A stretch of DNA of 64,000 nt, from contig CAUJIN010000003.1 of the NCBI GenBank assembly GCA_963205495.1, positions 1-64,000 of the forward strand, read 5' to 3'. The number at the start of each line of letters is the position of its first letter. Positions within the stretch are counted from its first letter, which is position 1. Under the pieces are notes generated by a model. That model was given only the letters and a program-made list of their open reading frames with translations, was not told where the DNA came from and did no database searches. A program made the translations under genes and the position numbers. Shown here in pieces: positions 1 through 8,914 of the stretch. The stretch comes from Pseudomonadota bacterium (GTDB lineage Bacteria > Pseudomonadota > Gammaproteobacteria > Xanthomonadales > Xanthomonadaceae).

Positions 1-231
1 GCCTACCACCTGGACGACATGGGCTGCACGGTGCGCGAGATCGAGATTCGCGGCCGCAGGCCGCTGGTGCGCATCGACCCGCCGCCGGCCAGTTGCTGGC
101 TGCGCGGCTCCATGCGCCGGCGCATCACCCAGCACGGGGTGACGCGCACGGTGATGGTGACGGTGTGCCACGGCGCGCAGGTGGAGTGGGAAACCATCGC
201 GCTGCGCGATCCGCAGGAGGCGCGGGCATGA
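1..231 (+). CDS. Mu-like phage early-region protein, 5'-partial (hypothetical)
   Basis: Open frame from window start (AYHLDDMGCTVREIEIRG...EARA*), overlapping the next phage ORF (ATGA). Confidence 0.5.
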   Translation, partial: AYHLDDMGCTVREIEIRGRRPLVRIDPPPASCWLRGSMRRRITQHGVTRTVMVTVCHGAQVEWETIALRDPQEARA

Positions 232-566
232 GCATGATCGGATTCCGGATCGAAGGCGCGACGCCGGATCGCGCCGAGTCGCTGGCCCCGGCCGCCCCGA
301 TGCGCCGGTGCGCCGCGCGTCCGTCGCGCCGCGTCTATTTCCATTTCGCCACCTGGGTGGCGCGCATGGGCCGCATGCCGGAGGTGGAGGCGGTGGCGCA
401 GCACTGGACGCGCGGCAACGCCCGATTGGCGCAGGAGTGGATCGACGACCTCTACCGCGCGCGGGCCGCGCGCGACCCCGACGACGACCTCCCGCCCTGC
501 GTGGTCGGGAAGTGCGGCGACATCGCACATGACATTCACCGTTCCGCACTGGAGATCGACCAATGA
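228..566 (+). CDS. hypothetical phage early protein
   Basis: ORF with ATGA-type overlaps to both neighbours. Confidence 0.5.
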   Translation: MSMIGFRIEGATPDRAESLAPAAPMRRCAARPSRRVYFHFATWVARMGRMPEVEAVAQHWTRGNARLAQEWIDDLYRARAARDPDDDLPPCVVGKCGDIAHDIHRSALEIDQ

Positions 567-1087
567 GCACCATCGACGAGATCGAAATCAAGGCCAAGGC
601 CCTGGCCGCCGCCCGCGCGGAGCTGGCCGAGCGCGTGGGCCGCATCCGCGACGAGCAGGACGCGATCAAGCGTCGCCTGCTGACCGGCGTGCGCAACGCG
701 CTGGCGCGCGCGCGCGATGCCTATGACGAACTCCACGCCCTGGTGGAAAGCGCGCCCGAGCTGTTCGAGAAGCCCAGGACCCGCACCTTGCACGGCGTGC
801 GCCTTGGCTTCATGAAGCAGCGCGGCAAGCTGGAGTGGGACGACGACCGCGCCCTGATCGACGCGCTGCGCAAGCTCCTGGGCGACGAGGCCGAGGGCTA
901 TATCCGCACCACGGAAAAGCCCCTGGCCGCGCGCCTGCAGGACCTTCCCGCGCGCGACCTGCGGCGGGTCGGCATCACCGTTACCGATGACACGGACATC
1001 GTGGTCATCAAGACCGCCGACGACGCCCTGGACAAGTTCATCGACGCCTTGATCGGAGACGACCGGATCGAGGAGGTGGTGTCGTGA
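563..1087 (+). CDS. DUF3164-like protein of transposable phage early region
   Basis: MSTIDEIEIKAKALAAARAELAERVGRI...GVRLGFMKQRGKLEWDD...; typical of Mu-like early operons. Confidence 0.8.
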   Translation: MSTIDEIEIKAKALAAARAELAERVGRIRDEQDAIKRRLLTGVRNALARARDAYDELHALVESAPELFEKPRTRTLHGVRLGFMKQRGKLEWDDDRALIDALRKLLGDEAEGYIRTTEKPLAARLQDLPARDLRRVGITVTDDTDIVVIKTADDALDKFIDALIGDDRIEEVVS

Positions 1088-1287
1088 GTGGGCGGGTGAA
1101 GTTGCAGGTGAACGAGCTGGGCAGCTGGCGCAACGTGTGCGCGCTCGATGCCACGGCGGAATCCGAGCGGGCGGCCATCGCTGCGGCGCAGTGGCTGCTC
1201 GCCGTGCTGCCGGAGCACGTGGCGTTCCGGCTGCTGTACGCGGACGGGTACCACGAGCGCATCGAGCGCGCGGCGGAGGTGGCCTGA
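1084..1287 (+). CDS. hypothetical small phage protein
   Basis: Tightly packed ORF between DUF3164 and gp16-like genes. Confidence 0.5.
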   Translation: MSGRVKLQVNELGSWRNVCALDATAESERAAIAAAQWLLAVLPEHVAFRLLYADGYHERIERAAEVA

Positions 1288-1288
1288 C

Positions 1289-1735
1289 ATGGCGCGCCAT
1301 CAGGTCATCCTCCCCGGCGACAAGCGCAAGCGCGACCTCGCCGCGATCCACGCCGGAGCCAAGCAGCTCAACCTCGACGAGGACACGCGCCGCGATCTGA
1401 TCGAGCGGATTACCGGGCAGCGCAGCGCGGGCGATCTGGACGACGCGGGGCGCGCGGCGGTGCTGAAGGAAATGCGCCGCCTGGGCGCGGGCGGTGCGTC
1501 GCACCGCTCGCGCGGCAAACCACGCAACCTGGACGTGCGGCCGATGCTCAAGCGCGTCGAGCAGTTGTTGACGGCCATGCAGCTGCCCTGGTCGTACGCC
1601 GATGCCATCGCCCAGCGGTTCTACAAGATCGAGCGCTGCGCCTGGCTCAAGACGCACCAGCAACTCGCCGGCGTGATCGCCGCGCTGGACGCCGAATACA
1701 AGCGCCGCGTGCAGCGTGGCACCGAGGGCGCGTGA
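1289..1735 (+). CDS. Mu gp16-like regulatory protein (DUF1018 family)
   Basis: MARHQVILPGDKRKRDLAAIHAGAKQLNLDEDTRRDLIERITGQRSAGDLDDAGRAAVLKEMRRLG. Confidence 0.8.
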   Translation: MARHQVILPGDKRKRDLAAIHAGAKQLNLDEDTRRDLIERITGQRSAGDLDDAGRAAVLKEMRRLGAGGASHRSRGKPRNLDVRPMLKRVEQLLTAMQLPWSYADAIAQRFYKIERCAWLKTHQQLAGVIAALDAEYKRRVQRGTEGA

Positions 1736-1884
1736 TGGATCGGCCCGTGACGCTGCGCCAGTTTCTCGTCTTCACCTCCCTGACCTGGGCGCAGCACGCG
1801 CACAGCCTCGGCCTCGTGCTCTGGCTCTTCGCCTGCGCCGCGCTGTTGGCGCTGCCTTTGCTGGTGCCGCGAGGAGATCGCTGA
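1735..1884 (+). CDS. small predicted membrane protein of the phage
   Basis: MDRPVTLRQFLVFTSLTWAQHAHSLGLVLWLFACAALLALPLLVPRGDR*; starts at the overlap with the gp16-like stop. Confidence 0.4.
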   Translation: MDRPVTLRQFLVFTSLTWAQHAHSLGLVLWLFACAALLALPLLVPRGDR

Positions 1885-1886
1885 CG

Positions 1887-2465
1887 ATGCTTCCCGGCTG
1901 CTGCCCCAGCTGCGGATTTTCCGGCGAGATCGAGGCCTTCCTCGTGGACCCGGAAGCCAGGCGCGCCATCGCGCGCGTGGCGGCGCTGGAGCCGGCCATC
2001 GGCAAGCTGGTCGGCCCGTATCTGCGGCTGTTCGCCAACGGCAAGCGCGGGGTGCAGCTGCGCCGCGCGGTGGCGCTGATCGACGAGCTGACGGCGCTGG
2101 TGGACGCCGGCGAGGTGTGCCGGGATGAGCGCGTGGGCGTGCGCCGGCCGGCCTCGCCGGCGATGTGGGCGGCCGGGATGGAACAGATGATCGGCCAGCC
2201 GCCGAGCGGACCGCTGAAGAATCACCACTACCTGCGCGCCATCGTCTTCGGCTTGGCCGACCAGGCCGATGCCCAGGCTGAGCGCGCGCGCGAGGAACAG
2301 GCGCGGCAAGGTCGGCGCAGCGCGGGCGGCGCGGTGCGCGTCGCAGACGATCCGGTGACGACGGCGATCACCTGGACGCGCCAGCAGATCGAGTATGGGC
2401 GCATGACACAGGTCGAGGCCGATGCGTATGTTGATAGAATCCGCTCCAAGTCCACTCCTGGCTGA
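1887..2465 (+). CDS. hypothetical phage protein
   Basis: MLPGCCPSCGFSGEIEAFLVDPEARRAIARV..., within the phage operon. Confidence 0.5.
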   Translation: MLPGCCPSCGFSGEIEAFLVDPEARRAIARVAALEPAIGKLVGPYLRLFANGKRGVQLRRAVALIDELTALVDAGEVCRDERVGVRRPASPAMWAAGMEQMIGQPPSGPLKNHHYLRAIVFGLADQADAQAERAREEQARQGRRSAGGAVRVADDPVTTAITWTRQQIEYGRMTQVEADAYVDRIRSKSTPG

Positions 2466-2473
2466 GTTTGCCC

Positions 2474-2878
2474 ATGACCAGCGCGGCCTTGGTACTCACT
2501 TCGGACGATGACGATCGCGGCCATGCCCCGCCGGATGGCGTGGAGTGGCCGCGCACGCTGGCGCTGTACGTGGACACCATCGCAGCCACGCTGCGGCGGG
2601 AGCGAATCCCGTCCGAGCGGGCCAGTCATCTGGCCGAGTGCAGTACGCTGGAGCTTGCGCGGGTGCAGGGCGGGCGCAGCAGCTACCTGCCGACCGGCGA
2701 GCGCCTGCGGGTGGCGGCGCGCAACCGGCGCATCTATCTGGAATGGCGCGGCAACAACTACGCCGAGCTGATGGCCAAGTACCGCATCGGCACCGAACGG
2801 CGCCTGCAGCAGATCATCGCCGAGCAATCGGCGATCCAGCTTCGGCTGATCCAGCCGAGCCTGTTCGACTCGCCGTAG
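2474..2878 (+). CDS. mor: Mor-like middle transcription activator
   Basis: ...RNRRIYLEWRGNNYAELMAKYRIGTERRLQQIIAEQ..., C-terminal HTH typical of Mor/C family; position matches Mu. Confidence 0.75.
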   Translation: MTSAALVLTSDDDDRGHAPPDGVEWPRTLALYVDTIAATLRRERIPSERASHLAECSTLELARVQGGRSSYLPTGERLRVAARNRRIYLEWRGNNYAELMAKYRIGTERRLQQIIAEQSAIQLRLIQPSLFDSP

Positions 2879-2965
2879 CCGCGAAACCTTTCGCCCCACC
2901 CTGATCCCGCGCACGCGTAGGCTGACCCTGCGTGCGGCTCCCCTTCCTCTTCTGACGCACGCACG

Positions 2966-2995
2966 CCCGGCGGCGACGTCCCTGACGCCGCCGGG
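2966..2995 (+). terminator. 10-bp GC hairpin after mor (terminator/attenuator-like, no U-tract)
   Basis: CCCGGCGGCG acgtccctga CGCCGCCGGG. Confidence 0.4.
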
Positions 2996-3016
2996 CCTCT
3001 ATTCCTGGAGCGTGCG

Positions 3017-3322
3017 ATGGATCTTGGTGATCGAATCCGACTGTTCTTCGTGTGGGTCATGTCGCGCCGCGAGCGCATCGGCTGGGTGCTGCTGGCGTGC
3101 GTGCTGACGGGCGCGGTGGCGCTGGTGAATCCGGCCAAGCTGCTGGTGGGAACGTGGCTGGGGGCGAAGATCATCGCTTCGGCACTGATCGGCGTGGCGC
3201 TCTTCCGCACCTGGGACGACCCGCGGGTGGAGGAGCTGGAAGGCATCGAGCGCGCGATGGCCTACACGAGGCGCGTGACGCTGATGGCTGCGGCCATCGT
3301 GGCGGCGGCGTTCGCTCCATGA
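3017..3322 (+). CDS. putative phage holin (small membrane protein)
   Basis: Hydrophobic segments, immediately upstream of the endolysin. Confidence 0.55.
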   Translation: MDLGDRIRLFFVWVMSRRERIGWVLLACVLTGAVALVNPAKLLVGTWLGAKIIASALIGVALFRTWDDPRVEELEGIERAMAYTRRVTLMAAAIVAAAFAP

Positions 3323-3999
3323 GCGGGCGTGAGGCGGGCTGCTACTGGTGCCGGCCGCTGATGGCGGCGCTGGCGCTGGTGTTGTTTCTCCTGGCGCTGA
3401 GCTGGAGCGCCCGCTCGGGCGCGGCCGAGTCTGCCGCGGTCCGCATTCCGGATGTGCCGCCGCTGTACCGGCTGATGGTGGAGCGCGAGGCGGCGGACGT
3501 GTGGGGCATCCAGGCACCGGCGGCGCGCATCGCCGCGCAGATCCACGCCGAGTCGCTGTGGAACCCGAAGGCCGCCAGCAAGTATGCGCACGGCATAGCG
3601 CAGTTCACCCCGCCCACGGCGGAATGGATCGCAAGGAAGTTTCCGGAAAAGCTGGCGGGCTTTGACCCGTGGGACCCGGCACAGGCGGTGCGCGCGATGG
3701 TGGTCTACGACCACTGGCTGACGCGGCGCAACCCCGGCGCGACGGAGTGTGACACCTGGGCGTTCGGGCTGTCGGCCTACAACGGCGGCGAAGGCTGGCT
3801 GCGGCGCGATCAGCGCCGCGCGCAGGCGACGGGCGCAGATGCGGCCACATGGTTCGGCCAAGTGGCCGAGCACAGCGGCCGGGCCGGCTGGGCGATGCGC
3901 GAAAACCGCGGCTACGTGAGCCGCATCCTGCTGCAGCTGGAGCCGGCTTATGCGGCAGCGGGGTGGTCGGGCGTGCCTGTGTGCGAGGCGACGCCATGA
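3319..3999 (+). CDS. phage lytic transglycosylase (endolysin)
   Basis: IHAESLWNPKAASKYAHGIAQFTPPTAEWIA...AYNGGEGWLRR: SLT motifs, N-terminal hydrophobic segment. Confidence 0.85.
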   Translation: MSGREAGCYWCRPLMAALALVLFLLALSWSARSGAAESAAVRIPDVPPLYRLMVEREAADVWGIQAPAARIAAQIHAESLWNPKAASKYAHGIAQFTPPTAEWIARKFPEKLAGFDPWDPAQAVRAMVVYDHWLTRRNPGATECDTWAFGLSAYNGGEGWLRRDQRRAQATGADAATWFGQVAEHSGRAGWAMRENRGYVSRILLQLEPAYAAAGWSGVPVCEATP

Positions 4000-4193
4000 G
4001 TGCGATCGACAAGGCGCGCGCGGCGGTGGCGGCCATGTCGCGCGCCGCAGACCTCATCCGGCAGGCCGCCGAAGAGGCCGGCGAGGCTGGCGCGACCGAA
4101 TTGGAGTTCGACCTGGATGCGCTTGCGTGGGATGCGCATGAGGCACTGGTGGCCTTCGCGTGCGCGGCACGTTGGCCGGAGGCGGCGCCATGA
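3996..4193 (+). CDS. hypothetical small phage protein
   Basis: ORF between endolysin and spanin with ATGA overlaps. Confidence 0.45.
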   Translation: MSAIDKARAAVAAMSRAADLIRQAAEEAGEAGATELEFDLDALAWDAHEALVAFACAARWPEAAP

Positions 4194-4780
4194 CCCTGCT
4201 CCGCGCACCGTGGTCCCTGAGCGGAACGCTGGCGATTGCGCTGATTGTTGGCGCGCTGTCGCTCGCAGGCGGCGCGTGGCTCGGCGCGGCGATTCAGGCG
4301 GGCCGAGACGCCCTCGCGCGCGAGCAGCTCCTGCACAGCAGGATCGCGCAGGTGGAGGTCGCGGCGGAAACACTGCGCCAGCGCACCCTGCGCGCAACGC
4401 AAGATTTCCGCGCGGCAAACGCACAACTGGCCGACACGGCCCAAGGACTGACGCGTGATCTTGCAAGCATCCAGGCCACGACGGCGGCGCAGCGGCGGGA
4501 GGTTTCCCGCCTGCTGGCTGCGCATCCTGAGTGGAGTGATTGTCGCATCGGCACTGACGGCGTGTACGCATGGAACGCGGCCGCCGCCGGTGCCAACCCT
4601 GCCGCCACTCCCTCCGCCGCCGATGCCGGCACAGCTGCGCGAGCCGTGTCCGGCAACGCTGCCGGCGCTGGCGGACGACGACCTGCCGGCGCTGTTGAGC
4701 AACTACCTGGCAGCGGCGCAGCAGTACCACCGCTGCCGCTGCAGGATGGCGCGCCTGATCCAGGCGCAGGTGATCCATGA
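4190..4780 (+). CDS. Rz-like inner-membrane spanin
   Basis: N-terminal TM then alpha-helical region, downstream of endolysin; contains nested Rz1-like ORF. Confidence 0.6.
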   Translation: MTLLRAPWSLSGTLAIALIVGALSLAGGAWLGAAIQAGRDALAREQLLHSRIAQVEVAAETLRQRTLRATQDFRAANAQLADTAQGLTRDLASIQATTAAQRREVSRLLAAHPEWSDCRIGTDGVYAWNAAAAGANPAATPSAADAGTAARAVSGNAAGAGGRRPAGAVEQLPGSGAAVPPLPLQDGAPDPGAGDP

Positions 4781-4895
4781 GCGGGCGGCGTGGAAAGCCT
4801 GGTGCGATGCATTGGCCGCCGAGGGGCTGCGCGATGCGGGCTGCGCCTTGCCGGCCCCACCGGTCGACGAGGACTGCATGAATGGCGCTGACTGA
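4455..4895 (+). CDS. Rz1-like outer-membrane spanin lipoprotein, mostly nested out of frame in Rz
   Basis: Lipobox-like ...SALTAC followed by Pro-rich THGTRPPPVPTLPPLPPPPMPAQLREPCP. Confidence 0.6.
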   Translation: MILQASRPRRRRSGGRFPACWLRILSGVIVASALTACTHGTRPPPVPTLPPLPPPPMPAQLREPCPATLPALADDDLPALLSNYLAAAQQYHRCRCRMARLIQAQVIHERAAWKAWCDALAAEGLRDAGCALPAPPVDEDCMNGAD

Positions 4896-5172
4896 CTGGA
4901 TGACGGCGGTGGCGGCGCTGGCGGCGATCGGAGTTCTGATGAACACGGGCCTGATCCTGCGGGTGATGTGGCACCACGACACGCGCCACACGCGCATCGA
5001 ATCCATCGACCGGCGGGTGGCGGTGCTGGAGGAGCGCCTGGGCGATGTGCAGCAGATCAAAGCCCAGCTCACCGAACAGGGCCGACAACTGTCCGGCGTG
5101 GCGGAAAACCAGCGCCTGGCGCAGGGCAGCCTGCGCACGATCCAGAACTTCTTGATGGAGCGAAAATCATGA
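4882..5172 (+). CDS. DUF2730-like phage protein
   Basis: MALTDWMTAVAALAAIGVLMNTGLIL...RRVAVLEERLGDVQQIKAQL; position as in Mu. Confidence 0.6.
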   Translation: MALTDWMTAVAALAAIGVLMNTGLILRVMWHHDTRHTRIESIDRRVAVLEERLGDVQQIKAQLTEQGRQLSGVAENQRLAQGSLRTIQNFLMERKS

Positions 5173-5474
5173 GCGCGAGTTTCAATGAGCGCCTGGCCGC
5201 CGATCGGCGGCTGTTCCTTTTGCAGCGGCTGTTCGATGCACGCTCGCGCAGCATGAGCAGCCTCACGCTGATGATGTGGCTGCGCCAGGTGGGGCCGTGC
5301 GATCACACCGAGGTGACCACGCAGCTGCACTGGCTGGCCGACCGCAATCTGGTGCGGCTGGAGCCGGTGATGACGCCGGGCACCGAGCAATACATCGCCA
5401 CGCTGACCCCGCACGGCGCGGATGCGGTGGAAGGTCACGTGCGCGTGGATGGCGTGACCGCGGTGGAGCGCTGA
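5169..5474 (+). CDS. Mu gp26-like small winged-helix-like protein
   Basis: RSMSSLTLMMWLRQVGPCDHTEVTTQLHWLADRNLVRLE; position as in Mu. Confidence 0.55.
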   Translation: MSASFNERLAADRRLFLLQRLFDARSRSMSSLTLMMWLRQVGPCDHTEVTTQLHWLADRNLVRLEPVMTPGTEQYIATLTPHGADAVEGHVRVDGVTAVER

Positions 5475-5475
5475 G

Positions 5476-6027
5476 ATGAGCGCCCGGGCCGGCCGAACCA
5501 AGGTGCACCGCCTGCCGCGCGAGCAGCGCGAGTTCGTCAACGCGATGATCCGGGAGGGTTCGCACACGCTGCGCGAGATGGTGGAGCGCATCGCCGAGCG
5601 CTTTCCGGAGGCGGACATCCGCCTGGGATCGCTGCACAACTACGTGCGCGGCGAGCGCGAGCTGGCCGAGCGGATGCAGCGCATCAATGCCGTGTCCGAC
5701 CGACTGGTCGGCGGCCTGGGCGAGGGCGTGGGCGAAAAGGCCGGTGCGCTGATGGCGCACGCCGTCACCGCGGCGGTCACCTTCGCGGCGCTGGAAGAGC
5801 AGGACGCCACTGAGGTGGACCTGAGCCGTATCGGCGCGTTGGCGCTGGCGGCCAGCCGGGCGGCCAAGACCAGCCGGCTGACCACGGACGAGCGGCGCAT
5901 CGTGGCGCAGGAGGCGCGCGAGCAGGCGCTGCGCGAGCAGCGCGAGAAGCTGGAAGCGCTGGGGCGCAGCGGGGCGATTGATCCGGCGGCGCTGGCGATC
6001 GTCATCAAGGCGGCATACGACCTGTGA
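5476..6027 (+). CDS. DUF3486 family protein (Mu gp27-like, putative terminase small subunit)
   Basis: GRTKVHRLPREQREFVNAMIREGSHTLREMVERI. Confidence 0.8.
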   Translation: MSARAGRTKVHRLPREQREFVNAMIREGSHTLREMVERIAERFPEADIRLGSLHNYVRGERELAERMQRINAVSDRLVGGLGEGVGEKAGALMAHAVTAAVTFAALEEQDATEVDLSRIGALALAASRAAKTSRLTTDERRIVAQEAREQALREQREKLEALGRSGAIDPAALAIVIKAAYDL

Positions 6028-7361
6028 GCGGCCCCGCGCTGACGCTGTTTCCCTACCAGAAGCGATGGATCGAGGACGACTCGCGCTTCAAGATCGGAAT
6101 GATGGCGCGCCAGTGCGGCAAGACCTTCACCAGCACGCTGGAGCTGGTGCTCGATTGCATCCGCGCCGAGGCGGCCGGGCAGCGGCGGCGCTGGGTGATC
6201 CTCTCGCGCGGCGAGCGCCAGGCGCGCGAGGCGATGAACGAGGGCGTGAAGCTGCACCTGCGCGCGCTGCAGGCGGGCTTCAAGGAGCTGGAGTACGACT
6301 TCGACGCCACCACCCGCGCGCTGGAGGTGGAGCTGCCGGGCGGCTCGCGCATCACCGCGCTACCGGCCAACCCGGACACCGCGCGCGGCTTCTCGGCCAG
6401 CGTGCTGCTGGACGAGTTCGCCTTCCACCAGGACAGTCGCGCCATCTGGAAGGCGCTGTTCCCGGTGATTTCCAAGCCGGGCCTCAAGCTTCGCGTGATC
6501 AGCACGCCCAACGGCAAGGGCAACAAGTTCTACGAGCTGATGACCGGCCAGGACGATGGCTGGAGCCGGCACGCGACGACGATTCACCAGGCGGTGGCCG
6601 ACGGGCTGCCGCGCGATATCGACGAGCTGCGCCGGGGCGCGGGCGACGAGGATCTGTGGCGGCAGGAGTTCGAGCTGGAGTGGCTCGACGAGGCCAGCGC
6701 GTGGCTGGACTACGGGCTGATCGACGGCTGCGAGGACGATCTGGCCGGGCGGCCCGAGCTGTACGCGGGCGGGCCGTGCTTTGTGGGCGTGGACATCGCG
6801 GCGCGGCGCGACCTGTTCGTGATCTGGGTGGTGGAGCAGGTGGGCGACGTGCGCTGGACGCGCGAGGTGATCGCGCGGCGGCGCATCACCTTCGCCGAGC
6901 AGGATGCGCTGCTCGATGACGTGTTTTCGCGCTATCCGGTGCTGCGCGCCTGCATGGACCAGACCGGCATGGGCGAAAAGCCCGTCGAGGACGCGCAGCG
7001 CCGGCACGGCAGCAGTCGGGTGGAGGGCGTGCTGTTCACCGGCCCCAACAAGCTGAGGCTGGCGACGCTGGGCAAGGAGGCGTTCGAGGATCGGCGCATC
7101 CGCATTCCTGCTTCGCCCGAGGTGCGCGCGGATCTGCACAAGCTCAAGAAGACCACCGGGCCGACCGGCACGCCGCGCTTTGTGGCCGAGAGCGACAGCG
7201 CGGGCCACGCGGACCGGGCCTGGGCGTGCTTTCTGGCGCTGTCCGCCGCCGATGGTGGCGATGGGCGCATCGATTATCACCGCGTGCAGTCCACGGGCAA
7301 CGAACTGCCGCGCGCCATCGTGCGCGGTGCGGGCTGGCGCAACAGCAAGGGAATCTGGTGA
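6024..7361 (+). CDS. phage terminase large subunit (Mu gp28-like)
   Basis: LFPYQKRWIEDDSRFKIGMMARQCGKTFTSTLE...LLDEFAF; Walker-type motifs. Confidence 0.9.
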   Translation: MSGPALTLFPYQKRWIEDDSRFKIGMMARQCGKTFTSTLELVLDCIRAEAAGQRRRWVILSRGERQAREAMNEGVKLHLRALQAGFKELEYDFDATTRALEVELPGGSRITALPANPDTARGFSASVLLDEFAFHQDSRAIWKALFPVISKPGLKLRVISTPNGKGNKFYELMTGQDDGWSRHATTIHQAVADGLPRDIDELRRGAGDEDLWRQEFELEWLDEASAWLDYGLIDGCEDDLAGRPELYAGGPCFVGVDIAARRDLFVIWVVEQVGDVRWTREVIARRRITFAEQDALLDDVFSRYPVLRACMDQTGMGEKPVEDAQRRHGSSRVEGVLFTGPNKLRLATLGKEAFEDRRIRIPASPEVRADLHKLKKTTGPTGTPRFVAESDSAGHADRAWACFLALSAADGGDGRIDYHRVQSTGNELPRAIVRGAGWRNSKGIW

Positions 7362-8914
7362 TGGCCATTTCACGCATTCTCGGCCCCGACGGCCGACCCA
7401 TCGAGCTGGACGTGCTGGGCGAGGAAATCTCCGCGCCTTCGCTCACCGGCATTCGCCAGGTGTGGCACGGCACGGTGGCGAGCAATCTGACCCCGCAGCG
7501 GCTGGCCAACATTCTGGAGAACGCCGCCCAAGGCGACGCGCACGACTACCTGACCCTGGCCGAGGAGATGGAAGAGCGCGACATGCACTACGCCAGCGTG
7601 CTGGGCACGCGCAAGCTGTCGCTGGTGGGGCTGGATATTCGGGTGGAGGCGGCTACGGATTCGGCCGAGGATGTGCGTCGTGCGGACGCGGTGCGCGATC
7701 TGGCGGGATCGGCCGAGTTCGGCGAGATGGTGGCGCACCTGGTGGATGCCCTGGGCAAGGGCTATGCCGTCTCGGAGATCGTCTGGGACCGTTCGGGCCG
7801 CGAGTGGCGACCCGGCTTCGAGGAGCGCGACCCGCGATTCTTCCGATTCGACCAGGACACCGGGCGCGAGCTGCGCCTGCTGGATGCCGCAGACCCGGCG
7901 AACGGGCTTGTGCTGCCGGCTTTCAAGTTCGTGGTGCACCGTCCACGCATCCGCTCGGGCCTGCCGATCCGTGGCGGGCTGGCGCGCCTGGCGGCACCGG
8001 CCTACATGTGCAAGGCGTGGACGTGGCGCGACTGGATGGCGTTCGCCGACATCTACGGCCTGCCGATGCGCGTGGGCCAGTACGGCCCCAACGCCACCAA
8101 GGACGACATCGGCAAGCTGATGGCGGCGGTGGCCAACCTGGGCAGCGATGCGGCCGCGGTGATGCCCGAGAGCGTGCGCATCCAGTTCGAGCAGGCGGCC
8201 AGCGTGGCCGGCGCGGGCGAGTTCTTCGACAAGCTGGCAGCGTTCTGGGACAAGCAGATTTCCAAGGGCGTGCTGGGCCAGACCATGACCGCCGACGACG
8301 GCGCGTCGCTGAGCCAGGCGCAGGTGCACCAGACCGTGCGCCTGGACATCATGACCGCCGATGCGCGGGCGCTGTCCAACACCCTGCAGCGCCAGCTGGT
8401 GGAGCCCTTCTGCGCACTCAACTTCGGCCCCGGCGACGCCCCGAGACTCACCGTGGTGGTGCCCAAGCCCGACAACACCTCGGCCCTGGTGGATGCCCTG
8501 CAAAAGCTGGTGCCGTTCGGGCTTTCAGTAGAGCAATCGGTGATCCGCGATCGCCTGGGTCTACCGGACCCGGACGCAGATTCGGACGTGCTCAGGCCGC
8601 CGACCGCCGCCCCGTTGCCGGCGTTGAATCGGGCATTGAATGTGGAGGCAGCGCCAGCTCCGAACAGCGCACCCAACTACCTCGATGCTCTGGCCGAAAC
8701 GATGGCCGAGCGCGCTGGTGGTGCGGTGGACGACTGGGCTGAACGCATTCTCGCTGAATCTGCACAGGCGGTCGGCTATGACGATCTTCTGGGCCGCCTT
8801 TCGATGCTGCTGACCGAGCTGCCGCTGGACGAGCTTGGCCAGGCGTTGGCGGACGGTTTCAGCGCGGCCGACCTGGCGGGTCAGTCGGATATGCAGGACG
8901 AAGGCCGTGCCTGA
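7361..8914 (+). CDS. DUF935 family phage portal protein (Mu gp29-like)
   Basis: MAISRILGPDGRPIELDVLGEEISAPSLTGIRQVWHGTVASNLTPQRLANIL. Confidence 0.9.
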   Translation: MAISRILGPDGRPIELDVLGEEISAPSLTGIRQVWHGTVASNLTPQRLANILENAAQGDAHDYLTLAEEMEERDMHYASVLGTRKLSLVGLDIRVEAATDSAEDVRRADAVRDLAGSAEFGEMVAHLVDALGKGYAVSEIVWDRSGREWRPGFEERDPRFFRFDQDTGRELRLLDAADPANGLVLPAFKFVVHRPRIRSGLPIRGGLARLAAPAYMCKAWTWRDWMAFADIYGLPMRVGQYGPNATKDDIGKLMAAVANLGSDAAAVMPESVRIQFEQAASVAGAGEFFDKLAAFWDKQISKGVLGQTMTADDGASLSQAQVHQTVRLDIMTADARALSNTLQRQLVEPFCALNFGPGDAPRLTVVVPKPDNTSALVDALQKLVPFGLSVEQSVIRDRLGLPDPDADSDVLRPPTAAPLPALNRALNVEAAPAPNSAPNYLDALAETMAERAGGAVDDWAERILAESAQAVGYDDLLGRLSMLLTELPLDELGQALADGFSAADLAGQSDMQDEGRA

